Shown here: positions 8,875 to 16,288 of the stretch, in pieces
Layout of the letters: each line of letters starts with the position of its first letter
Numbering within the stretch: the first letter of the stretch is position 1
Source of the DNA: Capnocytophaga sputigena
Lineage (GTDB): Bacteria > Bacteroidota > Bacteroidia > Flavobacteriales > Flavobacteriaceae
Length of the DNA: 64,000 bases
NCBI RefSeq assembly: GCF_900446695.1
Contig: NZ_UAVP01000003.1
Span: 682,001-746,000, forward strand
Direction: 5' to 3'
Notes under the pieces: generated by a model
What the model saw: only the letters and a program-made list of their open reading frames with translations
The model's database searches: none
What the model was told of the DNA's origin: nothing
Made by a program: the position numbers and the translations under genes

Positions 8875-10122
8875 TTATATCTTTTTGAATAATAAGCACG
8901 CGTTGTGACCACCAAAACCAAAGGTGTTGCTCATCGCTACTTTTACGTCGCGGTGTTGTGCTTTGTTGAAGGTGAAATTCAAACGTTGATCTATTTTTTC
9001 ATCGGGGGTTTCGAAGTTGATGGTAGGTGGTACAATACCGTATTTGATAGCGAGGATAGACGCTACTGCCTCTATTGCCCCCGCAGCACCGAGCAAGTGT
9101 CCTGTCATTGACTTAGTAGAGTTGATATTGATATCGTAAGCGTGTTCGCCAAAAACTTCGAGCACTGCTTTAGATTCGGCAACATCACCCAGCGGTGTAG
9201 AAGTACCATGCATATTGATAGCATCGACTTCGTTTGCTGATACTCCTGCATCTTTCAAGCAGTTGATCATCACATTTTTAGCACCTAATCCTTCGGGGTG
9301 AGGAGCTGTCATGTGATAGGCATCGGCAGAGAGACCTCCTCCTGCTAATTCGCAGTAGATAGTAGCACCACGAGCTACCGCATGGTTGTACTCTTCAAGC
9401 ACTACAGCTCCTGCTCCTTCACCTAATACAAAACCATCGCGATTGGCATCGAATGGACGAGAGGCTTTAGCAGGATTTTCGTTGAAAGTAGAAAGAGCGT
9501 GCAAAGCGTTGAAACCACCAATACCAGCAATGGTTACCGCTGCTTCTGAACCACCTGACACCATTATATCGGCATAGCCTAAACGGATGTAGTTAAGGGC
9601 ATCAATCATAGCGTTAGCAGCTGAAGCACAAGCTGATACAGTAGTAAAGTTAGGACCTCTAAAGCCGTAGCGTATAGAAATCACGCCAGCAGCGATATCG
9701 GCTATCATTTTAGGAATAAAGAAAGGGTTGAAGCGAGGAGTTCCATCGCCTTGATTGAAGTTGGTTACCTCATTTTGGAAAGTTTCCAAACCACCTATGC
9801 CAGATCCCCAAATCACCCCTACACGATCTTTATCAAGAGCTTCGATATCAAGGTGGGCATCTTTGATAGCTTCATCGGAAGCTACAGCGGCATATTGTGC
9901 AAACTTATCGAGTTTACGGGCTTCTTTTTTGTCCATAAAATCCTCGATATTAAAGTTTTTGACTTCACAAGCAAACTGAGTTTTGAACTTAGAAGCATCA
10001 AAATGGGTAATAGGCGCAGCGCCGCTCTTACCAGCGACAAGACCTTCCCAAAACTCTGGGGCGGTATTTCCAATAGGGGTAAGAGCCCCTATACCTGTAA
10101 CTACAACACGTCTTTTCTCCAT
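8875..10122 (-). CDS. fabF: beta-ketoacyl-ACP synthase II
   Basis: Condensing enzyme that elongates acyl-ACP with malonyl-ACP in type II fatty acid synthesis. 415 residues, full length. It starts RRVVVTGIGALTPIG; the active-site Cys is in TVSACASAANA (about residue 163), and the two catalytic His are in MHGTSTPLGD and TKSMTGHLLGAAGA. The adjacent upstream gene encodes its acyl carrier partner. A strong hairpin lies in the 96-base gap between acpP and fabF and may lower fabF expression relative to acpP. Confidence 0.97.
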   Translation of the reverse strand: MEKRRVVVTGIGALTPIGNTAPEFWEGLVAGKSGAAPITHFDASKFKTQFACEVKNFNIEDFMDKKEARKLDKFAQYAAVASDEAIKDAHLDIEALDKDRVGVIWGSGIGGLETFQNEVTNFNQGDGTPRFNPFFIPKMIADIAAGVISIRYGFRGPNFTTVSACASAANAMIDALNYIRLGYADIMVSGGSEAAVTIAGIGGFNALHALSTFNENPAKASRPFDANRDGFVLGEGAGAVVLEEYNHAVARGATIYCELAGGGLSADAYHMTAPHPEGLGAKNVMINCLKDAGVSANEVDAINMHGTSTPLGDVAESKAVLEVFGEHAYDININSTKSMTGHLLGAAGAIEAVASILAIKYGIVPPTINFETPDEKIDQRLNFTFNKAQHRDVKVAMSNTFGFGGHNACLLFKKI

Positions 10123-10165
10123 ATAGTTTTTTAAGTTTTTAGCATTTAGGTTTTAAAAAACAATT

Positions 10166-10209
10166 AGGCAGTAAGCTATCAACTGTGATATGGTGATAGC
10201 CTACTGCCT
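10166..10209 (-). terminator. hairpin between acpP and fabF (possible attenuator)
   Basis: Two 16-base arms (10166-10181 and 10194-10209) pair with a single G-T wobble around a 12-base loop. On the transcribed minus strand a TTTTTT run follows within a few bases. It resembles a terminator, but no fabF promoter is visible after it, so partial termination or an mRNA-stability role is more likely. Confidence 0.6.
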
Positions 10210-10218
10210 ATGAGCCAA

Positions 10219-10455
10219 TTATTGTTTAGCGTCTTCAATATATTTTACTGCTTGACCAACAGTTGCAATGTTTTCAGCTTGGTCGTCTGGGATTTGAATA
10301 TCAAATTCTTTTTCGAATTCCATAATCAATTCAACAGTGTCTAATGAATCAGCTCCTAAGTCGTTAGTGAAGCTTGCTTCTGCAGTAACTTCATTTTCGT
10401 CTACGCCTAATTTATCAACGATAATGGCTTTAACTCTTGATGCAATGTCTGACAT
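10219..10455 (-). CDS. acpP: acyl carrier protein
   Basis: 78-residue acidic helical protein that carries growing acyl chains on a phosphopantetheine arm. The attachment Ser is in the canonical [15 protein letters not shown] (about residue 36). Length and sequence are typical. It is first in the acpP-fabF-rnc-phosphoesterase cluster and has a strong promoter at 10495-10524. The hairpin just downstream may raise the ratio of carrier protein to synthase. Confidence 0.98.
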   Translation of the reverse strand: MSDIASRVKAIIVDKLGVDENEVTAEASFTNDLGADSLDTVELIMEFEKEFDIQIPDDQAENIATVGQAVKYIEDAKQ

Positions 10456-10494
10456 AATTTTCTTTTTTTATAATTTAATAATAATTACTGCCGG

Positions 10495-10524
10495 CAAAAG
10501 TATAACATTTTTTTTGAAATACAA
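10495..10524 (-). promoter_or_regulatory. acpP promoter
   Basis: Minus strand -33 TTG (10524-10522), 19 bases, -7 TACTTTTG (10502-10495). Leader of about 35 nt to the ATG at 10455. Confidence 0.75.
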
Positions 10525-10774
10525 TCTTTTTCTGATAAATATTGTAGTTTTTTTACGTTTAAAATTTTTAAAACACTCATTTATAATTAATTATATAATA
10601 GAGGTTAAAAGATGGGGTGTAGGGGAAAATTTGGCTATTACACAGTATTTTTCAGTTTTTAGTTGTACGGGTGTTTGTTGTGTGGGCGTTTGCAAAACGC
10701 CCCTACATAACATACTATAAAAGCTATTGATAATCAGAGTAATTAACTTTGCCAAAGTGCAGGGATACAAATTA
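10525..10774. other. intergenic region between the ketosynthase and acpP, with repeat copy
   Basis: With the acpP promoter this is a 319-base gap without a gene. It holds an AT-rich half (10525-10640) with nothing recognisable, a hairpin with 8-base arms GGGCGTTT/AAACGCCC at 10684-10702, and a shortened copy (about 10700-10770) of the spacer found after both DUF4876 genes (CCTACATAACATACTATAAA, then an ACTTTGCCAAAGT half-hairpin just after the ketosynthase stop). Confidence 0.6.
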
Positions 10775-11863
10775 CTAACAGCTCACGACCACACTTATAC
10801 CATTTCCGCCAAAACCAACCGCATTGATTAAGATATGTTGTAATTTATCAGGGATACATTCAGGGGTTGTCAGGTAGGGTACTGGCTCAAAATGATTGTT
10901 TTGCAACATTCTGACAGCCATAGCGAGGTTGAGCGCCCCACTAGCCCCGTAAGTATGTCCGTGTTGCCATTTATTATTGGTGAGCAGTGGTTTTTCGTCG
11001 CCAAAAACCGCTTCTATAGCATTGAGTTCAGCTTGATCGCCTTTGATAGTACCCGTACAATGGGTAATTATGGCATCTATTTTGGGATTTCCGGCACTTG
11101 CCAAAGCACGCTGCATAGAAGTTTGCAGACAATCGCCATTTTTAGAGAGGGATACACTATGCGTGAGCTTTTCGGTGGCAAAACCTATCCCCACGATATG
11201 GGCTAAGGCATTGGGGTGTTCTCCTTTTTCTAAACAGAAACAACCTGCCCCCTCCCCCAGCACCATTGTGCTTTGTTTTTTGGTCATATCCATTGCACGA
11301 CAAAGATAAGGCAAGGGCAGACTGCTATAGATTTTGAGGGCTTTTACTTGGGCAATGGTAAAAGGAGTAAGTGGTGCTTCACTACCGCCTACTAAAAAGC
11401 GTTGTTCCATACCGCTTTCTAGCCACGCAATGGCATTGGCAATACCATGCAGAGCAGTAGAGCAAGTAATGGAGTGTGAGAGTTCAAAGCCTTGATTGCC
11501 TAAATCTTGAGCTACCCACGTGCTGATATTACCCAAAGTAGTGGTAGGAGAAGCTAAGGTTTGGCAAGTGCCTTCAGCAAGAAAATGAGAATAATGCTTT
11601 TCAAACAAGGCAGTAGCCCCGCGAGAAGAGCCTATATTGATACCAAAACGCAAATCGCGCCAATTTGCTTGTGTTACTGCTTCACGAGCAGTGTGTAGCG
11701 CATAAAGGACTGTATTGTCTAAGGGTTCATAAGCCAGATTGGAGTTTTTAAGTTCTTCTATTAAGGCTTGGTCGCGTTCAGAAAGTTTCCCTTGGGGTAT
11801 GTTGTTATGAAGAGTAAGAGCCTCGGCAGCGAGAATACTCATTCCTGTAATAGCTATTTTCAT
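10775..11863 (-). CDS. isolated beta-ketoacyl synthase
   Basis: A 362-residue thiolase-fold ketosynthase, shorter than FabF (415). It retains Cys in SITCSTALHG, His in ITHCTGTIKGD and His in WQHGHTYGASGA, so it should be catalytically competent. Flavobacterial relatives are found in aryl-polyene/flexirubin pigment gene sets, but no other pigment gene is seen within this window. Low identity to the neighbouring FabF and a different N-terminus argue against a recent duplication. Role in fatty acid versus pigment synthesis cannot be decided here. Confidence 0.85.
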   Translation of the reverse strand: MKIAITGMSILAAEALTLHNNIPQGKLSERDQALIEELKNSNLAYEPLDNTVLYALHTAREAVTQANWRDLRFGINIGSSRGATALFEKHYSHFLAEGTCQTLASPTTTLGNISTWVAQDLGNQGFELSHSITCSTALHGIANAIAWLESGMEQRFLVGGSEAPLTPFTIAQVKALKIYSSLPLPYLCRAMDMTKKQSTMVLGEGAGCFCLEKGEHPNALAHIVGIGFATEKLTHSVSLSKNGDCLQTSMQRALASAGNPKIDAIITHCTGTIKGDQAELNAIEAVFGDEKPLLTNNKWQHGHTYGASGALNLAMAVRMLQNNHFEPVPYLTTPECIPDKLQHILINAVGFGGNGISVVVSC

Positions 11864-11948
11864 CGGTATAAGATAGTGGTTAAAGTATTGTTAGTGATTT
11901 AATTTCTAGAAACACCCAAAAATAGAGGTGATTTCTATAGTATGTGTT

Positions 11949-12737
11949 TTATAGTTTGAACAAGGTTTGCGCATTGAAAGTAGTTGCTGAAGCCACTGTT
12001 TCAAATGGTATTCCTTTGAACTGAGCTATGGTTTGAGCCACATAAGGCAAAAAGGCAGGTTCGTTGCGACGCGATTGATACTGAGACAACTGACTTTGTG
12101 GTACGTTCTTGGGCAACATAAAAGGGGCATCGGTTTCTATGAGCATACGATCTAAGGGCACGTAACGGACAACTTCTTCTAAATGAGCAAAGCGTTTGCT
12201 ATCGCTCACAGCCCCTGTAAAACCTATGTAATAACCAGCATCTAAGTAGGTTTTTGCTTCTTTTAAACTACCAGTAAAGCAGTGTACTACCCCTTCGGGC
12301 AATCGGTTGTGGTCGGCGAGTATGGCAGTAAAACGCTCGAAGGCTGCGCGCTCGTGCAGGAATAAGGGTTTATGCACTTCTTCAGCTAAAGCAAGTTGTG
12401 CATGAAAGCACGCTTCTTGTATGGAGCGTGGTGAGAAATCGCGGTCGAAATCTAAGCCACATTCGCCTACAGCTACTACATACTTTTGGTTGAGCAACGC
12501 TTGTAAGTTTTTGATGCTCTCGGCGCTCATCGTTTTGGCGTCGTGAGGGTGAATGCCAGCGGTAGCGTAAAGCCTTTTGGGGTATTTTTTGGCTAATGCT
12601 AAAGCCTCATTACTGCTACGCACACTTGTTCCTGTAAGAAGTATTGTATCTACTTCTGCCTCTATGGCGCGGTCTATAATTTTGTCGTACTCACCTGCGA
12701 ATTGCTTATTAGTGAGATTTATGCCTATGTCTATCAT
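11949..12737 (-). CDS. tatD: TatD family metal-dependent hydrolase
   Basis: A 262-residue TIM-barrel hydrolase. The start MIDIGINLTN followed by TGTSVRSS and TAGIHPHDAK is close to E. coli TatD itself, a metal-dependent 3'-5' exonuclease/DNase. Metal ligands are visible in GIHPHD, VGECGLDFDRDF, LFLHERAAF, VHCFTG and LIETDAPFM. Normally such proteins begin with a HxH/D in the first strand; here it is DIGIN, as in true TatD. Cytoplasmic. It is separated from neighbours by spacers and has no clear promoter. Confidence 0.92.
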   Translation of the reverse strand: MIDIGINLTNKQFAGEYDKIIDRAIEAEVDTILLTGTSVRSSNEALALAKKYPKRLYATAGIHPHDAKTMSAESIKNLQALLNQKYVVAVGECGLDFDRDFSPRSIQEACFHAQLALAEEVHKPLFLHERAAFERFTAILADHNRLPEGVVHCFTGSLKEAKTYLDAGYYIGFTGAVSDSKRFAHLEEVVRYVPLDRMLIETDAPFMLPKNVPQSQLSQYQSRRNEPAFLPYVAQTIAQFKGIPFETVASATTFNAQTLFKL

Positions 12738-12762
12738 TAGTTGTTAGGGGTTAGAGTTACAA

Positions 12763-12837
12763 GCTCAGCGAGGGATAAAGCCCCCACTCACTTACTCGGC
12801 AATTGCCGACAATCCCGAAGGGGGACAAGCCTCAAAA
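12763..12837. other. structured intergenic element
   Basis: The gap between tatD and the DUF2809 gene contains a perfect palindrome TCGGCAATTGCCGA (about 12818-12831 region) flanked by CCCCC upstream and GGGGG downstream, so the whole stretch can fold into a long hairpin. Its GC content stands out from the AT-rich flanks. No second copy was noticed in the window. It could be a repeat element or a structured RNA; undecided. Confidence 0.4.
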
Positions 12838-12885
12838 GTAATTGTATTATTAGTCGTTAGTTACTAGTGAGGTAATTGTTAATTG

Positions 12886-13254
12886 TTATTTATTAGCTGT
12901 TAATTGTAATATGAGGCAACCAATAGCGTAACATATTATATCAGTCCACGAGAAGTGATTGCCCAGAATAATATAGCCTATACTTCCTTTAGCAAAGCCT
13001 AAATGAGAGGCTACTCCAAAATATTGCAGTACTTCTACCACAACGGCAAAGGCAAATATACCCCAGATGAGTTTGTCTTTGTGTTTCACTTTGACAAATG
13101 AAAGGACTATATAATAGAGCAATATCACTACTAATACATCGCCGAGATAACCGCGTATAAAGCCAATATTTTTGAATAGCGTAGCGATAAGAAACTCTAC
13201 TCCAAAGAGGGCTAATGCCCAGATAAAGTATTTTTTGTTGAATGTTAGGGTCAT
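12886..13254 (-). CDS. DUF2809 membrane protein
   Basis: A 122-residue integral membrane protein with about four hydrophobic segments: ALALFGVEFLIATLF, VLVVILLYYIVLSF, LIWGIFAFAVVVEVLQYF and IICYAIGCLILQL. The pattern around FAVVVEVLQYFG and NHFSWTDIICYAIG fits the DUF2809 family. Function unknown. It starts 2 bases after the DUF2461 stop and is probably co-transcribed with it. Confidence 0.8.
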   Translation of the reverse strand: MTLTFNKKYFIWALALFGVEFLIATLFKNIGFIRGYLGDVLVVILLYYIVLSFVKVKHKDKLIWGIFAFAVVVEVLQYFGVASHLGFAKGSIGYIILGNHFSWTDIICYAIGCLILQLTANK

Positions 13255-13256
13255 TG

Positions 13257-13919
13257 TTAGGGGTTAGGGAATAAAGATTCACCGTTGAGATTGGTGGTGA
13301 GGGCTTCGGTCATAAAGTCGAAAAAGGGGCGCATTGCTAAGAGTCCTTGTACTACTTTTTTATCGAAACCTTCGGCGGTAGCTTCTTTTTGAGTATAGTC
13401 GCGTTTGAGCAGGAACTGCTTTTTGCGCAGATAATCAAGCATAGGGTCGTCTTTTTCAAAGCCTTTGGGAGCTGTTTTGAGTTCGTCGCCCCATAGTTTT
13501 CCGCCGAACTCTTTTACAATACCTTTATCGGTTAGTACTTTTTGGAAATCATCGGGATTAAGGGAGATTTCTTGACGCATACGCAACAAATCATCTTTAT
13601 TGGGGTCGAAGAATCCTCCTCCTATAAAAGTTTCTTGCGGACTGATATGCACGTAATATCCCCCGCGATAGTGAGGTTGTTTGCGCTGTATATAGCAACC
13701 GAAGTGGGTTTTGTAAGGTGTTTTATCCTTAGAAAATCGCAAATCGCGATAGATACGGTATATTTTGAGTGGGGCAACGGTGTCGTGCGCTGCAATTTCA
13801 GCATAAATACGATTGAAAAGCTCTGTTGCTTGCAATTTAGCGCTTTCATAAGCTGCTTTATGAGCATCAAACCACTCTTTATTGTTGTTTTTAGCGAGTT
13901 CAGTGAGAAATTGAAACAT
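13257..13919 (-). CDS. DUF2461 family protein
   Basis: A 220-residue cytoplasmic protein with the DUF2461 hallmarks: NNNKEWFDAHK near residue 10, IYRIYRDLRFSKDKTPYKTH around 55-75, and GGYYVHISP near 88. These conserved residues suggest an enzyme, but no activity is established. First gene of a pair with the DUF2809 protein; promoter at 13971-14000. Confidence 0.88.
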   Translation of the reverse strand: MFQFLTELAKNNNKEWFDAHKAAYESAKLQATELFNRIYAEIAAHDTVAPLKIYRIYRDLRFSKDKTPYKTHFGCYIQRKQPHYRGGYYVHISPQETFIGGGFFDPNKDDLLRMRQEISLNPDDFQKVLTDKGIVKEFGGKLWGDELKTAPKGFEKDDPMLDYLRKKQFLLKRDYTQKEATAEGFDKKVVQGLLAMRPFFDFMTEALTTNLNGESLFPNP

Positions 13920-13928
13920 AATTTTAAA

Positions 13929-13965
13929 TACGAATTACGAGTTACGAATTACGAATTACGAATAA
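13929..13965. repeat. degenerate ACGAATT/ACGAGTT tandem array
   Basis: About five imperfect units of 7-10 bases built on TTACGA lie in the leader of the DUF2461 gene. The same motif recurs at the 3' end of coaE (63694-63737), there inside the reading frame. Confidence 0.7.
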
Positions 13966-13970
13966 TGAGG

Positions 13971-14000
13971 CAAAGGTAGTAATAATTTGCTAATTAGCAA
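13971..14000 (-). promoter_or_regulatory. DUF2461 promoter
   Basis: Minus strand -33 TTG (14000-13998), 19 bases, -7 TACCTTTG (13978-13971). The -33 abuts that of the divergent dprA promoter. Confidence 0.75.
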
Positions 14001-14002
14001 AT

Positions 14003-14032
14003 TTGCTAATTTACTAATTATCGCTATTTTTG
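14003..14032 (+). promoter_or_regulatory. dprA promoter
   Basis: -33 TTG (14003-14005), 19 bases, -7 TATTTTTG (14025-14032). The expected transcript start near 14039 favours ATG 14055 over the upstream GTG 14037 as the dprA start. Confidence 0.75.
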
Positions 14033-14054
14033 CAACGTGAAACAAAACCAAACT

Positions 14055-15149
14055 ATGAACGAAGATTTGTTATACCTCATTGCCTTAAAGAAGATTCCGC
14101 TTATAGGCGATATTACTGCCAAAAAACTTATTGCACACTTTGGGAGTGCTAAAAATATATTTGCACAACGCCGAAGTAGCTTAGAAAAAGTAATGGGTAT
14201 AGGTTCTAAAATTACCCAAAATATCCTCAACTCTCAGTACTTACAAGAAGCTGAAACTGAGTTGCTCTTTACTGAAAAAAACGGCATCAGCATTGTTAGT
14301 TATACCGATGCTCACTACCCTAAACTACTGAAACAGTGTGTGGATAGCCCTATACTCTTCTACCAAAAAGGACACATAAACCTGCAAAACAAACGACTGC
14401 TGAGCATTGTAGGTACCCGCAATATCACGACTTACGGCACGGCATTTTGCGAACAACTGATAGAAGAACTCGCCCCGCTTGATGTGGTGATTGTAAGTGG
14501 TTATGCTTATGGGGTGGATATCACGGCTCACAAAGCTGCAATGAAACACCGCTTGCAAACAGTGGCTTGCCTGGCTCACGGTCTTAACCTTATCTACCCT
14601 GCTACTCACGCGAAATACTGTGAGGCAATGGAAGAGAACGGCGGTTTTATCACTGATTTCAGTAGCCAAAGTCCGTTTGATAGGAAGAATTTCCTCAGTC
14701 GCAATCGCATTATTGCAGGGCTTACGGAAGCTACTGTAGTGATTGAATCGGGTAAAAAAGGAGGAAGTTTGGTTACTGCCGATATTGCTTTCTCGTACAA
14801 TCGCGAGGTATTTGCCGTACCAGGTCGTACCACAGATACTTATAGCATAGGCTGCAATGAACTGATACGCAACCGCAAAGCTAGTATGCTCACCTCAGCT
14901 AAAGACCTTATTTACCTACTGAATTGGGATACTCCCGCCCCTAAAGCTGTACAACAAGAACTTTTTATAGACCTCAGTCCCGATGAAGAATTGGTGGCAA
15001 ACTACCTCAAAGAGAATGGCAAACAAGCCTTAGACGAACTCGCTCTTGGCTGCCAAATACCTATCTACCAGCTTTCTAACTTACTTTTCCAAATGGAATT
15101 GAAAGGGGTGATAAACCCTTTGCCAGGGAAAATGTTTGAAGCTAAGTAA
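14055..15149 (+). CDS. dprA: DNA-processing protein DprA
   Basis: Loads RecA on incoming single-stranded DNA during natural transformation. 364 residues: an N-terminal SAM/HhH-like domain (IPLIGDITAKKLIAHFG), the Rossmann-like core with LSIVGTRNITTYG, VSGYAYGVDITAHKAA, ARSRN-type FLSRNRIIAGL and ESGKKGGSLVTADIA, and a C-terminal winged-helix segment (LDELALGCQIPIYQLSNLLFQMELKG). All core motifs are intact. A GTG at 14037 would add six residues. dinB follows after 16 bases, so the two may form an operon. Confidence 0.95.
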   Translation: MNEDLLYLIALKKIPLIGDITAKKLIAHFGSAKNIFAQRRSSLEKVMGIGSKITQNILNSQYLQEAETELLFTEKNGISIVSYTDAHYPKLLKQCVDSPILFYQKGHINLQNKRLLSIVGTRNITTYGTAFCEQLIEELAPLDVVIVSGYAYGVDITAHKAAMKHRLQTVACLAHGLNLIYPATHAKYCEAMEENGGFITDFSSQSPFDRKNFLSRNRIIAGLTEATVVIESGKKGGSLVTADIAFSYNREVFAVPGRTTDTYSIGCNELIRNRKASMLTSAKDLIYLLNWDTPAPKAVQQELFIDLSPDEELVANYLKENGKQALDELALGCQIPIYQLSNLLFQMELKGVINPLPGKMFEAK

Positions 15150-15171
15150 CAATTAACAAGTAACAATTAAT
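15150..15171. repeat. TAACAATTAA array between dprA and dinB
   Basis: Repeated TAACAATTAACAAGTAACA units fill the gap; the array ends at the ATT that stands in for the dinB start codon. Confidence 0.65.
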
Positions 15172-16263
15172 AGGAAGATTATACATATTGATATGGATGC
15201 TTTCTACGCCTCGGTAGAGCAATTGGATTTTCCAGAATTGAGAGGAAAAGCGATTGCGGTAGGCGGAGGCGAAGTGCGCGGTGTGGTGGCAACAGCCAGC
15301 TACGAGGCGCGCAAATTTGGTGTGCGCAGTGCTATCAGTGGGGCGCAAGCACGCAGATTATGTCCGCATCTCATCTTTGTAAAACCTCGCTTTGAGCGCT
15401 ATAAGCAAATATCAATGCAAATACGGGCTATCTTCGACGAATATACTGATTTGGTGGAACCTCTCTCCCTTGATGAGGCTTACTTAGATGTTACAGTAAA
15501 CAAAAAAGGCAACCCGTCGGCTACCCTCATTGCGCAAGAGATTAGACAGCGCATCTTCAATGAAATAGGACTTACGGCTTCAGCAGGCATTTCGGTAAAT
15601 AAGTTTATTGCCAAAATAGCTAGCGACTACCACAAGCCTAACGGACAAACGACTATCACTCAGGCTGAAGTACAAGATTTCTTAGACAAACTAGACGTGC
15701 GCAAATTCTATGGCATAGGCAAAGTAACTGCCGAAAAGATGTATCAGTTAGGGATTTTTAAAGGGAAAGATTTGCGAGAGAAATCATTAGCGTTCTTAGA
15801 ACGGAATTTTGGCAATAGCGGACATTATTACTATGAGCTCTCACGAGGTATTCACCGCAGTGAAGTTCAGCCTTTTAGAATTCGCAAATCGGTAGGTGCT
15901 GAAGAAACTTTTGCCGAAAATCTCACCAGTGAGGTCTATATGGAACGCGAACTTGAACGTATAGCCGAGGATGTCGTCCGTCGTCTTGAAAAACAGCAAG
16001 TTGCAGGTAAAACTATCACCTTGAAAATAAAATACAGCGACTTCACTATTCAAACACGCAGCAAAACCCTTAAAGATTTTATTAGTAGCAAAGAGGAAAT
16101 TCTTTTGCACATCAAAGAATTGCTCTACCAAGAACGGTTGAGTGAATCGGTACGGTTATTAGGTATTTCGGTCTCTCACCTCAACAACGAACCTGAAAAA
16201 GAGATTGTAAAACAACCGATGTACATACAGCTAAAATTAGAATTTCCCAAGTATAGGGAATAG
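15166..16263 (+). CDS. dinB: DNA polymerase IV, apparent ATT start codon
   Basis: Y-family translesion polymerase. The first ATG (15193) gives MDAFYASVEQ, but in this family that is preceded by RKIIHID, whose Asp is one of the three catalytic metal ligands. Those residues are encoded in frame just upstream: ATT AAT AGG AAG ATT reads I/M-N-R-K-I, so ATT 15166 stands exactly where ATG is expected. No ATG, GTG or TTG exists between the in-frame stop (15154) and 15193. Other motifs are intact: SLDEAYLDV, SAGISVNKFIAKIASDYHKP, little-finger domain to the C-terminus. 365 residues from ATT, 356 from ATG. Either translation starts at AUU or the gene is impaired. It follows dprA by 16 bases. Confidence 0.88.
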   Translation: MNRKIIHIDMDAFYASVEQLDFPELRGKAIAVGGGEVRGVVATASYEARKFGVRSAISGAQARRLCPHLIFVKPRFERYKQISMQIRAIFDEYTDLVEPLSLDEAYLDVTVNKKGNPSATLIAQEIRQRIFNEIGLTASAGISVNKFIAKIASDYHKPNGQTTITQAEVQDFLDKLDVRKFYGIGKVTAEKMYQLGIFKGKDLREKSLAFLERNFGNSGHYYYELSRGIHRSEVQPFRIRKSVGAEETFAENLTSEVYMERELERIAEDVVRRLEKQQVAGKTITLKIKYSDFTIQTRSKTLKDFISSKEEILLHIKELLYQERLSESVRLLGISVSHLNNEPEKEIVKQPMYIQLKLEFPKYRE

Positions 16264-16288
16264 GTATCAGGGGTCAGGGGATAAGTAA

